DNA of 64,000 nucleotides from Kushneria phosphatilytica (GTDB lineage Bacteria > Pseudomonadota > Gammaproteobacteria > Pseudomonadales > Halomonadaceae): NCBI RefSeq assembly GCF_008247605.1, contig NZ_CP043420.1, forward strand, positions 2,976,001 to 3,040,000, written 5' to 3'. The position numbers and the translations under genes are program-made. The notes beneath the pieces were generated by a model, which saw only the letters and a list, made by a program, of their open reading frames with translations, searched no databases and was not told where the DNA came from. Positions 19,194-27,041 of the stretch are shown in pieces (the stretch's first letter is position 1; each line of letters begins with the position of its first letter).

Positions 19194-20378
19194 TCAGGGG
19201 GCGTACTCGATCTCCATATCGTGATCGTCATCGTCATCATCTTCATCGACGTCACTTCGCCGGGGTCGACGCTTCATTCGCTGCTCGGTGCGCGCAACGG
19301 CCTCGGCTTCCATGCGCTGACGCATGTCACGCTCATGTTCGGCGGCCGCCTCATCTTCCGCTTCCAGCTGACGCTGCTCGGTCAGCCAGCGATGAATCGC
19401 CTGCATCAGGGCGTCGGTACCTTCCCGACCGATGGCCGAGATGTGATACACCGGCCCTTCCCAGTTCAGACGAGTCCGGATCTCAGCGGTCAGCGCATCA
19501 CGCGTTTCGTCATCGATCAGGTCGCACTTGTTGAGCACCAGCCAGCGCGGACGCTGCGCCAGCGTCGATGAAAAGTGCTCGAGCTCGGACACGATACGCT
19601 CTGCAGCCTCGGCCGGGTCACTCTCATCAAATGGCGCCACGTCGAGTACATGCAACAGCAGTCGGGTACGCGTGAGGTGTTTGAGAAACCGTAACCCCAG
19701 TCCGGCACCTTCGGCGGCCCCTTCGATCAGCCCGGGCACATCAGCCATCACGAAGTGCTCATGCATACCCAGCTTGACCACCCCCAGGTTCGGCACCAGT
19801 GTGGTAAAAGGATAATCGGCCACTTTCGGCCTGGCTGCGGACACTGATCGAATCAGGGTGGACTTGCCTGCATTGGGCATCCCCAGCAGTCCAACATCCG
19901 CCATCAGTTTGAGCTCAAGACGCAGCTGTCGTCGCTCTCCCTCGGTACCGGGCACGGTCTGACGGGGAGTGCGATTGGTTGACGACTTGAAATGCACATT
20001 GCCCAGCCCGCGACGACCGCCCTGGGCGACCTTCAACTGCTGGCCATGCTCTGTGACATCGCCAATCACCTCCAGGGTATCGACATCAATGACCGTGGTA
20101 CCAATCGGCACCTTGATGACCAGATCCTCGCCACGTCGACCGTTCATCTGACTACCCTGGCCGGGCCGACCGTTTTCCGCCCGGTAGAAACGCTGATACT
20201 TGAAATCGATCAGCGTATTGAGCGCTTCATCCCCGAGCAGGATAACGCTGCCACCATGACCACCATCGCCGCCATCAGGGCCGCCTCTGGGGACGTATTT
20301 CTCGCGTCGAAAACTCAAGCAGCCGTTGCCGCCCTTGCCTGCTTCGACGGTAATTGCAGCTTCATCGACGAATTGCAT
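19194..20378 (-). CDS. obgE: Ribosome-associated Obg GTPase
   Basis: A 394-residue GTPase in 50S assembly and stress control. The glycine-rich Obg fold comes first ([27 protein letters not shown]), then the G domain ([22 protein letters not shown]). The C-terminal tail is strongly acidic with a run of Asp followed by MEIEYAP. The start at 20378 (MQFVDEA) has a GGAGCAGGA site; upstream in-frame codons are not conserved. It follows rpmA across a terminator, as in most gammaproteobacteria. Confidence 0.96.
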   Translation of the reverse strand: MQFVDEAAITVEAGKGGNGCLSFRREKYVPRGGPDGGDGGHGGSVILLGDEALNTLIDFKYQRFYRAENGRPGQGSQMNGRRGEDLVIKVPIGTTVIDVDTLEVIGDVTEHGQQLKVAQGGRRGLGNVHFKSSTNRTPRQTVPGTEGERRQLRLELKLMADVGLLGMPNAGKSTLIRSVSAARPKVADYPFTTLVPNLGVVKLGMHEHFVMADVPGLIEGAAEGAGLGLRFLKHLTRTRLLLHVLDVAPFDESDPAEAAERIVSELEHFSSTLAQRPRWLVLNKCDLIDDETRDALTAEIRTRLNWEGPVYHISAIGREGTDALMQAIHRWLTEQRQLEAEDEAAAEHERDMRQRMEAEAVARTEQRMKRRPRRSDVDEDDDDDDHDMEIEYAP

Positions 20379-20460
20379 GATCCTGCTCCCGGCGCACAAA
20401 CGCCATGACCATGAGCCAGTTCACACTCACCGGACCGGCATTGGCCGGAGAACGGGCTCC

Positions 20461-20490
20461 ACGAAAAAGGCCCCGCCGTGGCGGGGCCTT
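20461..20490 (-). terminator. Terminator after rpmA
   Basis: A GC-rich 10-bp stem (20467-20476 with 20481-20490, loop CGTG) followed on the minus strand by a T run. It lies about 30 bp past the rpmA stop and separates rplU-rpmA from obgE, probably with partial read-through. Confidence 0.8.
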
Positions 20491-20521
20491 CCAGGATGCC
20501 GAACAGCGCAGATCAGCCGTC

Positions 20522-20779
20522 TCAGGCAGAGACGATGCTGACGTGCTTGCGCTGTTTGGGACCCTTGGTTTCGAACTTGACGACGCCATCCTTCAGAGCG
20601 AACAGCGTGTAATCGCGGCCCACACCCACATTGGCGCCGGCGTGAAACTTGGTGCCGCGCTGACGTACCAGAATGCTGCCGGCCGTGGCCGCCTGGCCGC
20701 CGAACAGCTTGACGCCAAGGCGTTTCGACTCGGAATCGCGACCGTTGCGCGAGCTACCTGCCGCCTTTTTGTGTGCCAT
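20522..20779 (-). CDS. rpmA: 50S ribosomal protein L27
   Basis: An 85-residue protein with the canonical L27 start [24 protein letters not shown]. The N-terminal tail reaches the peptidyl-transferase centre. There is no Firmicutes-type cleavable extension. It lies 37 bp downstream of rplU in a two-gene unit. Confidence 0.98.
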   Translation of the reverse strand: MAHKKAAGSSRNGRDSESKRLGVKLFGGQAATAGSILVRQRGTKFHAGANVGVGRDYTLFALKDGVVKFETKGPKQRKHVSIVSA

Positions 20780-20816
20780 GAGGCTATCCTCCTGTCATCA
20801 GGGAACTGCTGCCGAG

Positions 20817-21125
20817 TCAGGCAGAAATTCCGGTAATCTTCACTTCAGTATACCACTGGCGGTGGCCCTGACGCTTCATGTGGTGCTTACGGCGACGGAA
20901 CTTGATGATCTGTACCTTTTCGCCACGACCATGCGAAACCACTTCAGCGCTGACCTTCGCGCCTTCGACCAGCGGTGCGCCGATCTTCACATCGTCTCCG
21001 CCGACCATCAGGACCTGGTCGAAATCAATGCTGTCACCGGTGGCTACATCAAGCTTCTCGAGCCTGAGGCGCTCACCTTCCTTAACGCGGTATTGCTTGC
21101 CACCGCTCTTGATTACTGCGTACAT
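20817..21125 (-). CDS. rplU: 50S ribosomal protein L21
   Basis: A 102-residue protein beginning [14 protein letters not shown] and containing the L21 signature around [16 protein letters not shown], a 23S rRNA-binding element. The ATG at 21125 is preceded by GGAGAG; the frame extends 17 codons upstream without conserved sequence. It is driven by a strong promoter about 150 bp upstream that lies back to back with that of ispB. Confidence 0.98.
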   Translation of the reverse strand: MYAVIKSGGKQYRVKEGERLRLEKLDVATGDSIDFDQVLMVGGDDVKIGAPLVEGAKVSAEVVSHGRGEKVQIIKFRRRKHHMKRQGHRQWYTEVKITGISA

Positions 21126-21277
21126 GAAATCTCTCCGAAAACTCATCCGTCTGGCTGCTTCATCGACCTGTGGCAAGTGGCACGCGCGGCACCATCTTAC
21201 AGGGAGCCCGATGAGTCGAACCCTTTTCCGGCAATGCTGTCGTACCAGCAGCCGGTAAACACGATTCGGGGCGGCGG

Positions 21278-21306
21278 ATTATATATCGCCACAAGCGTCG
21301 TCTCAA
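21278..21306 (-). promoter_or_regulatory. Sigma70 promoter of rplU-rpmA
   Basis: On the minus strand TTGAGA (21301-21306), a 17-bp spacer and a perfect TATAAT (21278-21283). The transcript would start near 21270 and give a leader of about 145 nt before rplU. Confidence 0.78.
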
Positions 21307-21324
21307 GCCCCGTATGCCAATAGC

Positions 21325-21353
21325 TTGACGCCCTTCAGGGGCCCGCCTAGCAT
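21325..21353 (+). promoter_or_regulatory. Sigma70 promoter of ispB
   Basis: TTGACG (21325-21330), 17-bp spacer and TAGCAT (21348-21353) on the plus strand, about 19 bp from the back-to-back rplU -35 element. Confidence 0.68.
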
Positions 21354-21517
21354 AGCCGCAATTCAGGACCGTTCGCGTGTGCGCGTTCCGTAGTCAGACC
21401 GAAGCCGGGGCGTCGCCTAACGACCGTGTCGCTGGAACGATGCCTGCATCACTTCATCCTGCGTCGGTGCCAACACCTTCGCGGGACCAGCCCGAGGTTC
21501 CCGTGACCAGTCCAGTC

Positions 21518-22492
21518 ATGTCCACCAGCGCTCCCCCCACACATGCCCCGGTGACCGAAGACTTTGCCGCGGTTGATCGCACCATACGCGACCGCCTCGC
21601 TTCCCGCGTGCCGCTGGTTCAGACAATCGGCACCTATATAGTGGAAAGCGGCGGCAAGCGCGTACGCCCGCTGCTGACCCTGTTATCCGCTCGCGCACTG
21701 GGCTATTCGGGTGATCGTCACATTGTGCTGGCCGCCCTGATCGAGTTCATGCACACCTCGACACTGCTGCACGATGATGTGGTTGACGAGTCGAAGCTGC
21801 GCCGCGGCCGTGCCACCGCCAATGACACCTGGGGCAATGCCCCCTCGGTACTGGTCGGTGACTTTCTCTATTCGCGCTCCTTCCAGATGATGGTGGATGT
21901 CGGATCGATGCGCATCATGGCCATCCTGTCCAACGCCACGTCCACCATTGCCGAGGGAGAAGTACTACAGCTGACCAATATCGGCAACGCCGATATCAGT
22001 GAAGCGGATTACTTTGAAACCATTCAGGGCAAGACTGCCATGCTGTTCGAGGCGGCCTCCCACACCGGCGCGGTCGTGGCCGAAGCCACCCCGGAACAGG
22101 AAGGGGCACTGCAACGTTACGGCCGCTACCTGGGTCTCGCCTTTCAACTGATCGATGATTTGCTCGACTATCAGGGCGATGCGGACACCATGGGCAAGAA
22201 TGTCGGTGACGATCTTGCCGAGGGCAAACCCACCCTGCCGCTGATTCATGCCATGGCGATCGGCACCGCCGAGCAGGCCGGACTGATTCGCGAGGCCATC
22301 AGCGAAGGCGGCCTGAGCCGGCTCCAGGAGGTACTGGAGATCGTGCACAGTTGTGGCGCGCTCGACTATACCCGCCAGCGCGCCGAACAGATGGTTGATC
22401 TGGCCTTGTCCGAACTGGCCGTGCTGCCACCCTCGCCCTATCGCGACAGTCTGGAAATACTGGCCCATCAGGCTGTCGATCGACACGCCTGA
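21518..22492 (+). CDS. ispB: Octaprenyl (polyprenyl) diphosphate synthase
   Basis: A trans-prenyltransferase that builds the ubiquinone side chain from IPP and FPP. Both Asp-rich motifs are intact (LLHDDVVDE and LIDDLLDYQGD), as are SGGKRVRP and GKTAMLFEAA. The start at 21518 gives the same number of residues before the conserved core as E. coli IspB; a GTG at 21503 with a GAGG site is the main alternative. It is divergent from rplU-rpmA, the standard arrangement. The chain length (Q8 or Q9) cannot be read with certainty. Confidence 0.95.
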   Translation: MSTSAPPTHAPVTEDFAAVDRTIRDRLASRVPLVQTIGTYIVESGGKRVRPLLTLLSARALGYSGDRHIVLAALIEFMHTSTLLHDDVVDESKLRRGRATANDTWGNAPSVLVGDFLYSRSFQMMVDVGSMRIMAILSNATSTIAEGEVLQLTNIGNADISEADYFETIQGKTAMLFEAASHTGAVVAEATPEQEGALQRYGRYLGLAFQLIDDLLDYQGDADTMGKNVGDDLAEGKPTLPLIHAMAIGTAEQAGLIREAISEGGLSRLQEVLEIVHSCGALDYTRQRAEQMVDLALSELAVLPPSPYRDSLEILAHQAVDRHA

Positions 22493-22495
22493 GCC

Positions 22496-22523
22496 TTGCA
22501 TTCGAAAGTGCGCCGTGTAAAAT
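22496..22523 (+). promoter_or_regulatory. Promoter of the tRNA-Pro gene
   Basis: TTGCAT (22496-22501), a 16-bp spacer and TAAAAT (22518-22523). It begins 4 bases after the ispB stop and ends 43 bases before the mature tRNA. Confidence 0.6.
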
Positions 22524-22566
22524 GACGCACCGTCAAGTCGACGTCATTCGCATCATGACTCGGCAT

Positions 22567-22643
22567 CGGAGTGTAGCTCAGCTTGGTAGAGCACTGCCTT
22601 CGGGAGGCAGGGGTCGTAGGTTCAAATCCTATCACTCCGACCA
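22567..22643 (+). tRNA. tRNA-Pro (anticodon CGG)
   Basis: A 77-base cloverleaf: acceptor stem CGGAGTG/CACTCCG, D-arm with AGCTCAGCTTGGTAGAGC, anticodon stem CTGCC/GGCAG around loop TTCGGGA (anticodon CGG, reading CCG), T-arm GTAGG TTCAAAT CCTAT, and an encoded CCA end. Discriminator base A. It stands alone between ispB and an intrinsic terminator. Confidence 0.97.
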
Positions 22644-22653
22644 GAGATCCCCG

Positions 22654-22697
22654 AAAAACCGCCATTCGGATAATGTGTCCGAATGGCGGTTTTTTTG
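22654..22697 (+). terminator. Intrinsic terminator after tRNA-Pro
   Basis: A 17-bp stem (22654-22670 with 22678-22694) around loop TAATGTG, ending in a run of T, 11 bases past the CCA end. Confidence 0.92.
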
Positions 22698-22890
22698 TTT
22701 CCCCGGATTCCACTGCTTGCCCGCTACCGCTTTTTTGCATGGGGTGGGCCGTTTACGCCGGGACGATCGCCTCACGATTTAACACCGAATTACATCAGCC
22801 TTCCTTCAATTCGGATTCAGGTGACTACACTATTGGTCTGAAGTATCAGCATCGCCGAATCATTTTCGTTGTGCCTGAAAGGAGTTCGCC

Positions 22891-23196
22891 ATGACCATTG
22901 AGCCCCGGGGTTATATCATCGCCAGTGAATCCGCGATTGTCGGAGCCGGGTCGACGATCGAGGAAGCCGCAGGTGAAGCGCTGGAATGGCTGGATGACTA
23001 TGACACGCTTGAAGCGCTGATCACCGATCTGCGCAAAACTCCGGAGGCTGGCCACGAACAGGGCGCCAAACCCTATCTGCGTCGAGCCAGCGCGGGGCTT
23101 TTGAAGACCTGCCAGCATGCCGGCCCACCCGATACCTGGACTGATCATGAGGGGGTGGCCTGTACGGCCGAGGAGGCAGCCGAGGAAACTCGCTGA
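22891..23196 (+). CDS. Uncharacterised 101-residue acidic protein
   Basis: Not recognised. The start is well supported by AAGGAGTTCGCC before the ATG. The protein is soluble, with no signal peptide or membrane helix: a short beta-like start (RGYIIASESAIVGAGSTIEEAAGEALEWLDDY), then an amphipathic helix and an acidic C-terminus rich in Glu and Ala. Two Cys are far apart (CQHAG, VACTAEE). It sits alone between the tRNA-Pro terminator and the DUF4396 gene, both plus strand. The real existence of the gene is likely from the ribosome-binding site and the codon pattern. Confidence 0.65.
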   Translation: MTIEPRGYIIASESAIVGAGSTIEEAAGEALEWLDDYDTLEALITDLRKTPEAGHEQGAKPYLRRASAGLLKTCQHAGPPDTWTDHEGVACTAEEAAEETR

Positions 23197-23280
23197 AGCA
23201 CTATTGCATGCCCGATTTCCCTCACTTTCTGCCAACCTGCTGGCCCCACAACGGTTTGTCAGCTGGCCGGGAAAGGGCTA

Positions 23281-24003
23281 ATGATCAGAGGAGCACTGAT
23301 TGAAAACGACGACATGGAGTTGTCCGCAATGTTGTTATTCTGGTCTTGGGTATTCCTGCTACTGGGTGTAGCAACCTGTCTGGTGATCGCCGCCGACGTT
23401 CGCAAGCGCCCTCAGCACATGGCCGTAATGAACGTCACCTGGCCGATCACCGGCCTTTACATGCCCATCCTCGGCTGGTGGGCCTATAGCCGAATGGGGC
23501 GAATGCCGCCTGCCAATGAACAGCATGCCGATCATGGTCATCATCACGGCGGTGACAAACCGAAATGGCAGGGTGTCTTTGTCTCGGCAACGCATTGTGG
23601 CGGGGGCTGTACCCTGGGCGATGTGGTAGCAGCGCCACTGGCTACCGCCACCGGATTTGCCCTGTTCGGCTCCGAGATTGCCGGCCACTTCGTGCTGGCC
23701 TTCATCGCGGCCTATGCATTCGGCGTGCTCTTTCAATACCTGCCGATTCGCGCCATGAGCGATAGCAGCCCCGGTGAAGCGCTGCGTAACGCCATCAAGG
23801 CAGACACCGGATCACTGGTAGCCTTTCAGATCGGGATGTATGTCTGGATGCTGATCGCCGCTTTCGGCTGGATGGGAGGAACACTCGACGCCTTCACGCC
23901 GCAGTTCTGGTTCATGATGCAGATTGCCATGCTGGTCGGTTTTGCCACGTCCTATCCGGCCAACTGGATACTGGTCGAGCGAGGCATCAAGCACGCCATG
24001 TAG
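23281..24003 (+). CDS. DUF4396-type membrane protein with His-rich loop
   Basis: A 240-residue polytopic membrane protein. Helices are visible near residues 15-38, 48-68, 120-138, 140-155, 180-205 and 212-232. Between the second and third lies a His-rich loop (HADHGHHHGGD) followed by the family-typical THCGGGCTLGDVVA, which has two Cys in a possible metal site. This layout resembles DUF4396 proteins, whose function is unknown to me. Start options are 23281, 23314 and 23329; the first has a purine-rich stretch upstream. It converges with the entericidin-like gene across a hairpin. Confidence 0.72.
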   Translation: MIRGALIENDDMELSAMLLFWSWVFLLLGVATCLVIAADVRKRPQHMAVMNVTWPITGLYMPILGWWAYSRMGRMPPANEQHADHGHHHGGDKPKWQGVFVSATHCGGGCTLGDVVAAPLATATGFALFGSEIAGHFVLAFIAAYAFGVLFQYLPIRAMSDSSPGEALRNAIKADTGSLVAFQIGMYVWMLIAAFGWMGGTLDAFTPQFWFMMQIAMLVGFATSYPANWILVERGIKHAM

Positions 24004-24010
24004 AAGAGTC

Positions 24011-24043
24011 ATCACCCCCTTCGCAGATGGTGAAGGGGGTGAT
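24011..24043. terminator. Hairpin between convergent genes
   Basis: A 12-bp perfect stem (24011-24022 with 24032-24043) with a 9-base loop between the stops of the DUF4396 gene (24003) and the entericidin-like gene (24054). No T run on either side, so terminator strength is uncertain. Confidence 0.5.
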
Positions 24044-24053
24044 AGTGGATGAA

Positions 24054-24185
24054 TCAGTCGGCAGCGTCCTGAATCTCTTCACCCCCCTGGGAGATATCTT
24101 CGCCAGCACCTTCCATCGTATTACAGCCGCTCATGACCACACCCGACAGCAGCAATGTAATCAACAGTGCGCTTGTTTTCCTCAT
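24054..24185 (-). CDS. Entericidin EcnA/B-family small lipoprotein
   Basis: A 43-residue lipoprotein: a Lys/Arg start, hydrophobic helix, lipobox VMSGC cut before Cys20, and the family pattern CNTMEGAGEDISQGGEEIQDAA. The ATG at 24185 has a clear AGGAG site 9-10 bases upstream; the open frame extends upstream but without conservation. Entericidins of E. coli form an antidote/toxin lipoprotein pair under stress control; only one copy is here. Many gammaproteobacteria carry a single such gene of unproven role in the envelope. Confidence 0.82.
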   Translation of the reverse strand: MRKTSALLITLLLSGVVMSGCNTMEGAGEDISQGGEEIQDAAD

Positions 24186-24277
24186 CTTCTTCGCTCCTTG
24201 AATGAATGCTTGCAGGCCAGCGGCCTCGAAATTCAATGTAGCACTGCCACACCGGGTCTGCCTGCACGCAGCAAGGG

Positions 24278-25789
24278 CTACAACAGGCGGCTGACCCCGG
24301 GCAGTGCACCCACCCAGGCTTGTACACGATGCCACCAGGAACCCGGTTCGCGAGTGCTTGAGCGTTCGGCACCCTCATCCCGCCAGTGCCAGCTCAGTTG
24401 TCGATCTGCCAGAACCACCTGAAAGCTGCGCTCGGGGGCCAGCGAACGCTCAATGGTTTTCCGCAACTGCTCGTTGATTCGTTCACTTTCTACCAGCAGT
24501 CCCATCTCGGTGTTCCACCACATGGAGCGGGGGTCCATGTTGTAGGAACCAATGAAGACCCGATCCCGGTCCATGGCCATGGCCTTGCCGTGCAGACTTG
24601 ACGAGAGTGCCCCGAACCGGCTGGCCAATCGTTTGCGCCGTTGATGCTTTCCAGGCCTGCGAGTGTCGAAGCGCAACTCATGCAAGCGCGCCCCGAGACG
24701 CAGCAGTCGAGGGCGCCAGAAGGCATAGCCGCCCTGAACAATGGGGGTATCGTTGCCTTCCAGCGAGTTGGTGAGCGCGACCAGGCTGACACCGCGCTTC
24801 AGCAGGGCCTCGAGATCGATATGCTCCCGCTCGCTGGGAATGAAATAGGCTGACACCAGATAGAGCTCTTTTTGTACCTCATTAATGGCATCCGCCAGCG
24901 CCGGGGTCAGACAATATTCCAATGGCGGACGTCGCCACCATGCACACTCGACCTTGGCAGGATTATCCCAGAGCAGCCGCGCTCGTGCCGGAATCAGCTC
25001 TTCAGTTGCCAGACGGCCGAGCCCCTCGAGCTGGTCACTGCTGCGCAGTCGTTCATCATTGAAGTCATCGCGCTGGTCGAACTGTTCAAGGCACCACTGC
25101 CATCCATGAGTTGCTGTTACCAGTCGATCGAGTCGCTCAACCGAGCGACTCGACCAATAGGCCTCAAAACAGCCGGTCATCTCATCGATCACCGGTCCAC
25201 CCGCCATCAGCAGATCGAGATCGGCAAAGTTGTACTCGCTATCGGCGCTGAAATAGTCATCGCCCAGATTTCGACCACCAGCAATACCCACCCGTCGATC
25301 CACCAGCCACAACTTGTTGTGCATGCGCCGGTGGGAGCGCCAACCGGTCAAGACCATTGCCAGTCGCTGACTCCAGATGGACTGGCGCCAGAAACGCACC
25401 GGATTGAAGACTCGTACTTCCACATTGGGATGAGTGTCAAAGGCAGCAAGCATGGTCTGCAACTGAATGGCACTGAGATCATCGACCAGCAGACATACCT
25501 GAACATTACGTTCGGCCGCACAGAGCAGGTCATCCAGCAGGGCACGGGTTGTATTGCCCTCCTCGACCAGATAGGAGATCACTTCTATCCGGCGAGTAGC
25601 CAATTGCGCCAGGCGACGCCGCTTTTCCAGTGCGTCCCGCCCCTCGGTCAGCAGGCGTACGCCACCCTGCTCGGGATGATCGTGACGACTGACCCACTCG
25701 TCCAGCAGAGAGGCAGCCGGCCGCGTATTGAGCAGCGGCGTCACCGGCTCGCCGGGGGTAACGCCCTTGTCGGGTTCGGATTCAGTCAT
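24278..25789 (-). CDS. Phospholipase D-family protein (cardiolipin synthase-like)
   Basis: A 503-residue protein with two HKD motifs: H157-K159-D164 (RMHNKLWLVDRR, then GGRNLGDDYF) and H400-K402-D407 (SLHGKAMAMDRDR, then GSYNMDPRS). The second half and the FGSYNMDPRS-like motif resemble the ClsC/YmdC group of cardiolipin synthases, but there is no N-terminal membrane helix and no partner ClsB/YmdB-like gene. The start at 25789 has GAGG and overlaps the stop of the small membrane protein upstream by 8 bp. Phosphatidyl transfer between lipids is the likely chemistry; substrate unproven. Confidence 0.88.
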   Translation of the reverse strand: MTESEPDKGVTPGEPVTPLLNTRPAASLLDEWVSRHDHPEQGGVRLLTEGRDALEKRRRLAQLATRRIEVISYLVEEGNTTRALLDDLLCAAERNVQVCLLVDDLSAIQLQTMLAAFDTHPNVEVRVFNPVRFWRQSIWSQRLAMVLTGWRSHRRMHNKLWLVDRRVGIAGGRNLGDDYFSADSEYNFADLDLLMAGGPVIDEMTGCFEAYWSSRSVERLDRLVTATHGWQWCLEQFDQRDDFNDERLRSSDQLEGLGRLATEELIPARARLLWDNPAKVECAWWRRPPLEYCLTPALADAINEVQKELYLVSAYFIPSEREHIDLEALLKRGVSLVALTNSLEGNDTPIVQGGYAFWRPRLLRLGARLHELRFDTRRPGKHQRRKRLASRFGALSSSLHGKAMAMDRDRVFIGSYNMDPRSMWWNTEMGLLVESERINEQLRKTIERSLAPERSFQVVLADRQLSWHWRDEGAERSSTREPGSWWHRVQAWVGALPGVSRLL

Positions 25790-26069
25790 CGGAGTCCTCG
25801 GTGGCTCTTGCTGAAGAAGCGTGGCGCAACCGATCACGCCAGCGGCGATTGCGGCGATAGCGCCGCATCAGGGCCACGCTCACCGCGATGGTCAGCATGA
25901 CGATCAACACAGCGGCCTGCAGCGGCCGTGCCTGAGAGGGAGGCAACAGCGTCTGCAGAATAATAATGAGGATGAACCCCACCATCTGCGAAGTGATGGC
26001 GAGCATCCGCAATGGGTCCCGGGGATTGTGCATCGCGTGCTTTTCGGACAGCATCCGCTCCATCAGCAT
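25782..26069 (-). CDS. Small two-helix membrane protein
   Basis: A 95-residue protein of unknown function with two hydrophobic helices (about residues 24-43 and 51-68), then a strongly basic stretch (RRYRRNRRWRDRLRH) that should face the cytoplasm, and an acidic end. The 8-bp overlap of its stop with the start of the phospholipase D-family gene implies coupled translation and a shared role at the membrane. Start could be 26069 or one of several in-frame ATG codons just downstream. Confidence 0.6.
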   Translation of the reverse strand: MLMERMLSEKHAMHNPRDPLRMLAITSQMVGFILIIILQTLLPPSQARPLQAAVLIVMLTIAVSVALMRRYRRNRRWRDRLRHASSARATEDSDD

Positions 26070-26104
26070 TAACTTGTTTTCTCAGTCTGCGGCCAAAATC
26101 TGAC

Positions 26105-26929
26105 ATGAACGGTATTGCTTTCGGCCCCTGGCTGATCCCTCACGCCTGGCTTTATCTGCTGCCTTTAGCTTCAAGCCTGGCAGTTATCACCTTTCGCACA
26201 CTCCCCGATGTCCAGCGCCAGAGAGAGTACTGGCTGGCAGGACTGATGTTCAGCTGGTGTCTGGGGGCTCGGCTGGGCGCCGTTGCCGCCGCACCTGAGG
26301 GCTGGCGAGCCATGGGATCGCTGGTTCTCGATCCCACACAGCCGGGTTTCAGTCCGATCGGCGGCCTGATACTGGCATGCATCTGGACATTCTGGTGGCT
26401 GCGCGGTCCCGCACGACGGCGAGCACTGGCTCTGGTATGGATGGCCCAGCTGGCATGGCTGGGATTGAATGCGTGGCATCCCCTGACATCATCTCCACCT
26501 CTGGAGCAGCTGCCCCGGCTATCCCTGACCGCTTTCGACGGCCGCAAGGTAGTTCCGGCTGCCAACGCCGGCAATCGACCCACGCTGATACTGCTATGGC
26601 GCAGCGATTGCCATCATTGTCTGGACACACTGTCACAGCTCTCTGCGCAATCGTCTACCATTGCGGCACAGACTGTTGCCATCAATGAAGGAGAGTCGTT
26701 ATTGCAGGCATTGCGCCAGGCACCCGGCCCCGTCCGTGCCGACATGACGATGTTGCTTGATCCACGTCAGCACTGGTTGACCCTGACCCGGGCACCGGGC
26801 CTGCCTGCGCTGATGCTGTTCGACCACCATGGCCGGCTGATCGACTCGCATGCAGGGGCCATGAGCCCGGCCCGGTGGAGAGAGTGGCGCCAACATGCAA
26901 TGACAACAACCAACGCAACCTCATACTGA
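26105..26929 (+). CDS. TlpA-like thioredoxin-fold protein with N-terminal membrane domain
   Basis: A 274-residue protein. The first half has three to four hydrophobic helices (about 12-30, 42-62, 82-99, 105-122) that recall the Lgt-like N-terminus of some TlpA relatives. The second half is a thioredoxin fold with the redox motif C169-H-H-C172 after LILLWRSD, and a cis-Pro-like GLPALMLFD segment. A role in periplasmic disulfide reduction, for instance cytochrome maturation, is plausible. The start at 26105 is chosen for MNGIAFGPWLIP; the ribosome-binding site is weak. A terminator-like hairpin follows at 26948. Confidence 0.75.
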   Translation: MNGIAFGPWLIPHAWLYLLPLASSLAVITFRTLPDVQRQREYWLAGLMFSWCLGARLGAVAAAPEGWRAMGSLVLDPTQPGFSPIGGLILACIWTFWWLRGPARRRALALVWMAQLAWLGLNAWHPLTSSPPLEQLPRLSLTAFDGRKVVPAANAGNRPTLILLWRSDCHHCLDTLSQLSAQSSTIAAQTVAINEGESLLQALRQAPGPVRADMTMLLDPRQHWLTLTRAPGLPALMLFDHHGRLIDSHAGAMSPARWREWRQHAMTTTNATSY

Positions 26930-26947
26930 AAAGCCGAATGAGCATAC

Positions 26948-26975
26948 GCGCCTCTTAAGCCGGCAGGCGCTTTTC
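26948..26975 (+). terminator. Terminator-like hairpin after the TlpA-like gene
   Basis: Stem GCGCCT (26948-26953) with AGGCGC (26965-26970), extra GC pairing in the loop, and TTTT following. Lies 19 bp past the stop codon. Confidence 0.5.
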
Positions 26976-27041
26976 GTTAAGATACCGCGCCCGAAACCTG
27001 CCCGTGCCGGGCATCTCCTTCCGACATGCATTCGAGGCATC

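Larger units (their letters stand above)
21126..21517. other. Divergent intergenic region rplU / ispB
   Basis: A 392-bp region without a supported gene. It holds the two outward promoters described separately. The reading frame of ispB stays open through its right half (from a GTG at 21377), but that part is Pro/Ser/Ala-rich and unconserved. Confidence 0.6.

Noticed and set aside
22567..22697. tRNA-Pro 3' end as an integration site for a mobile element
   Set aside because: No integrase gene and no repeated copy of the tRNA 3' end was seen in the following 10 kb.
24054..24185. A two-gene entericidin toxin-antidote locus
   Set aside because: Only one lipoprotein gene is present; no second copy was found on either strand nearby.
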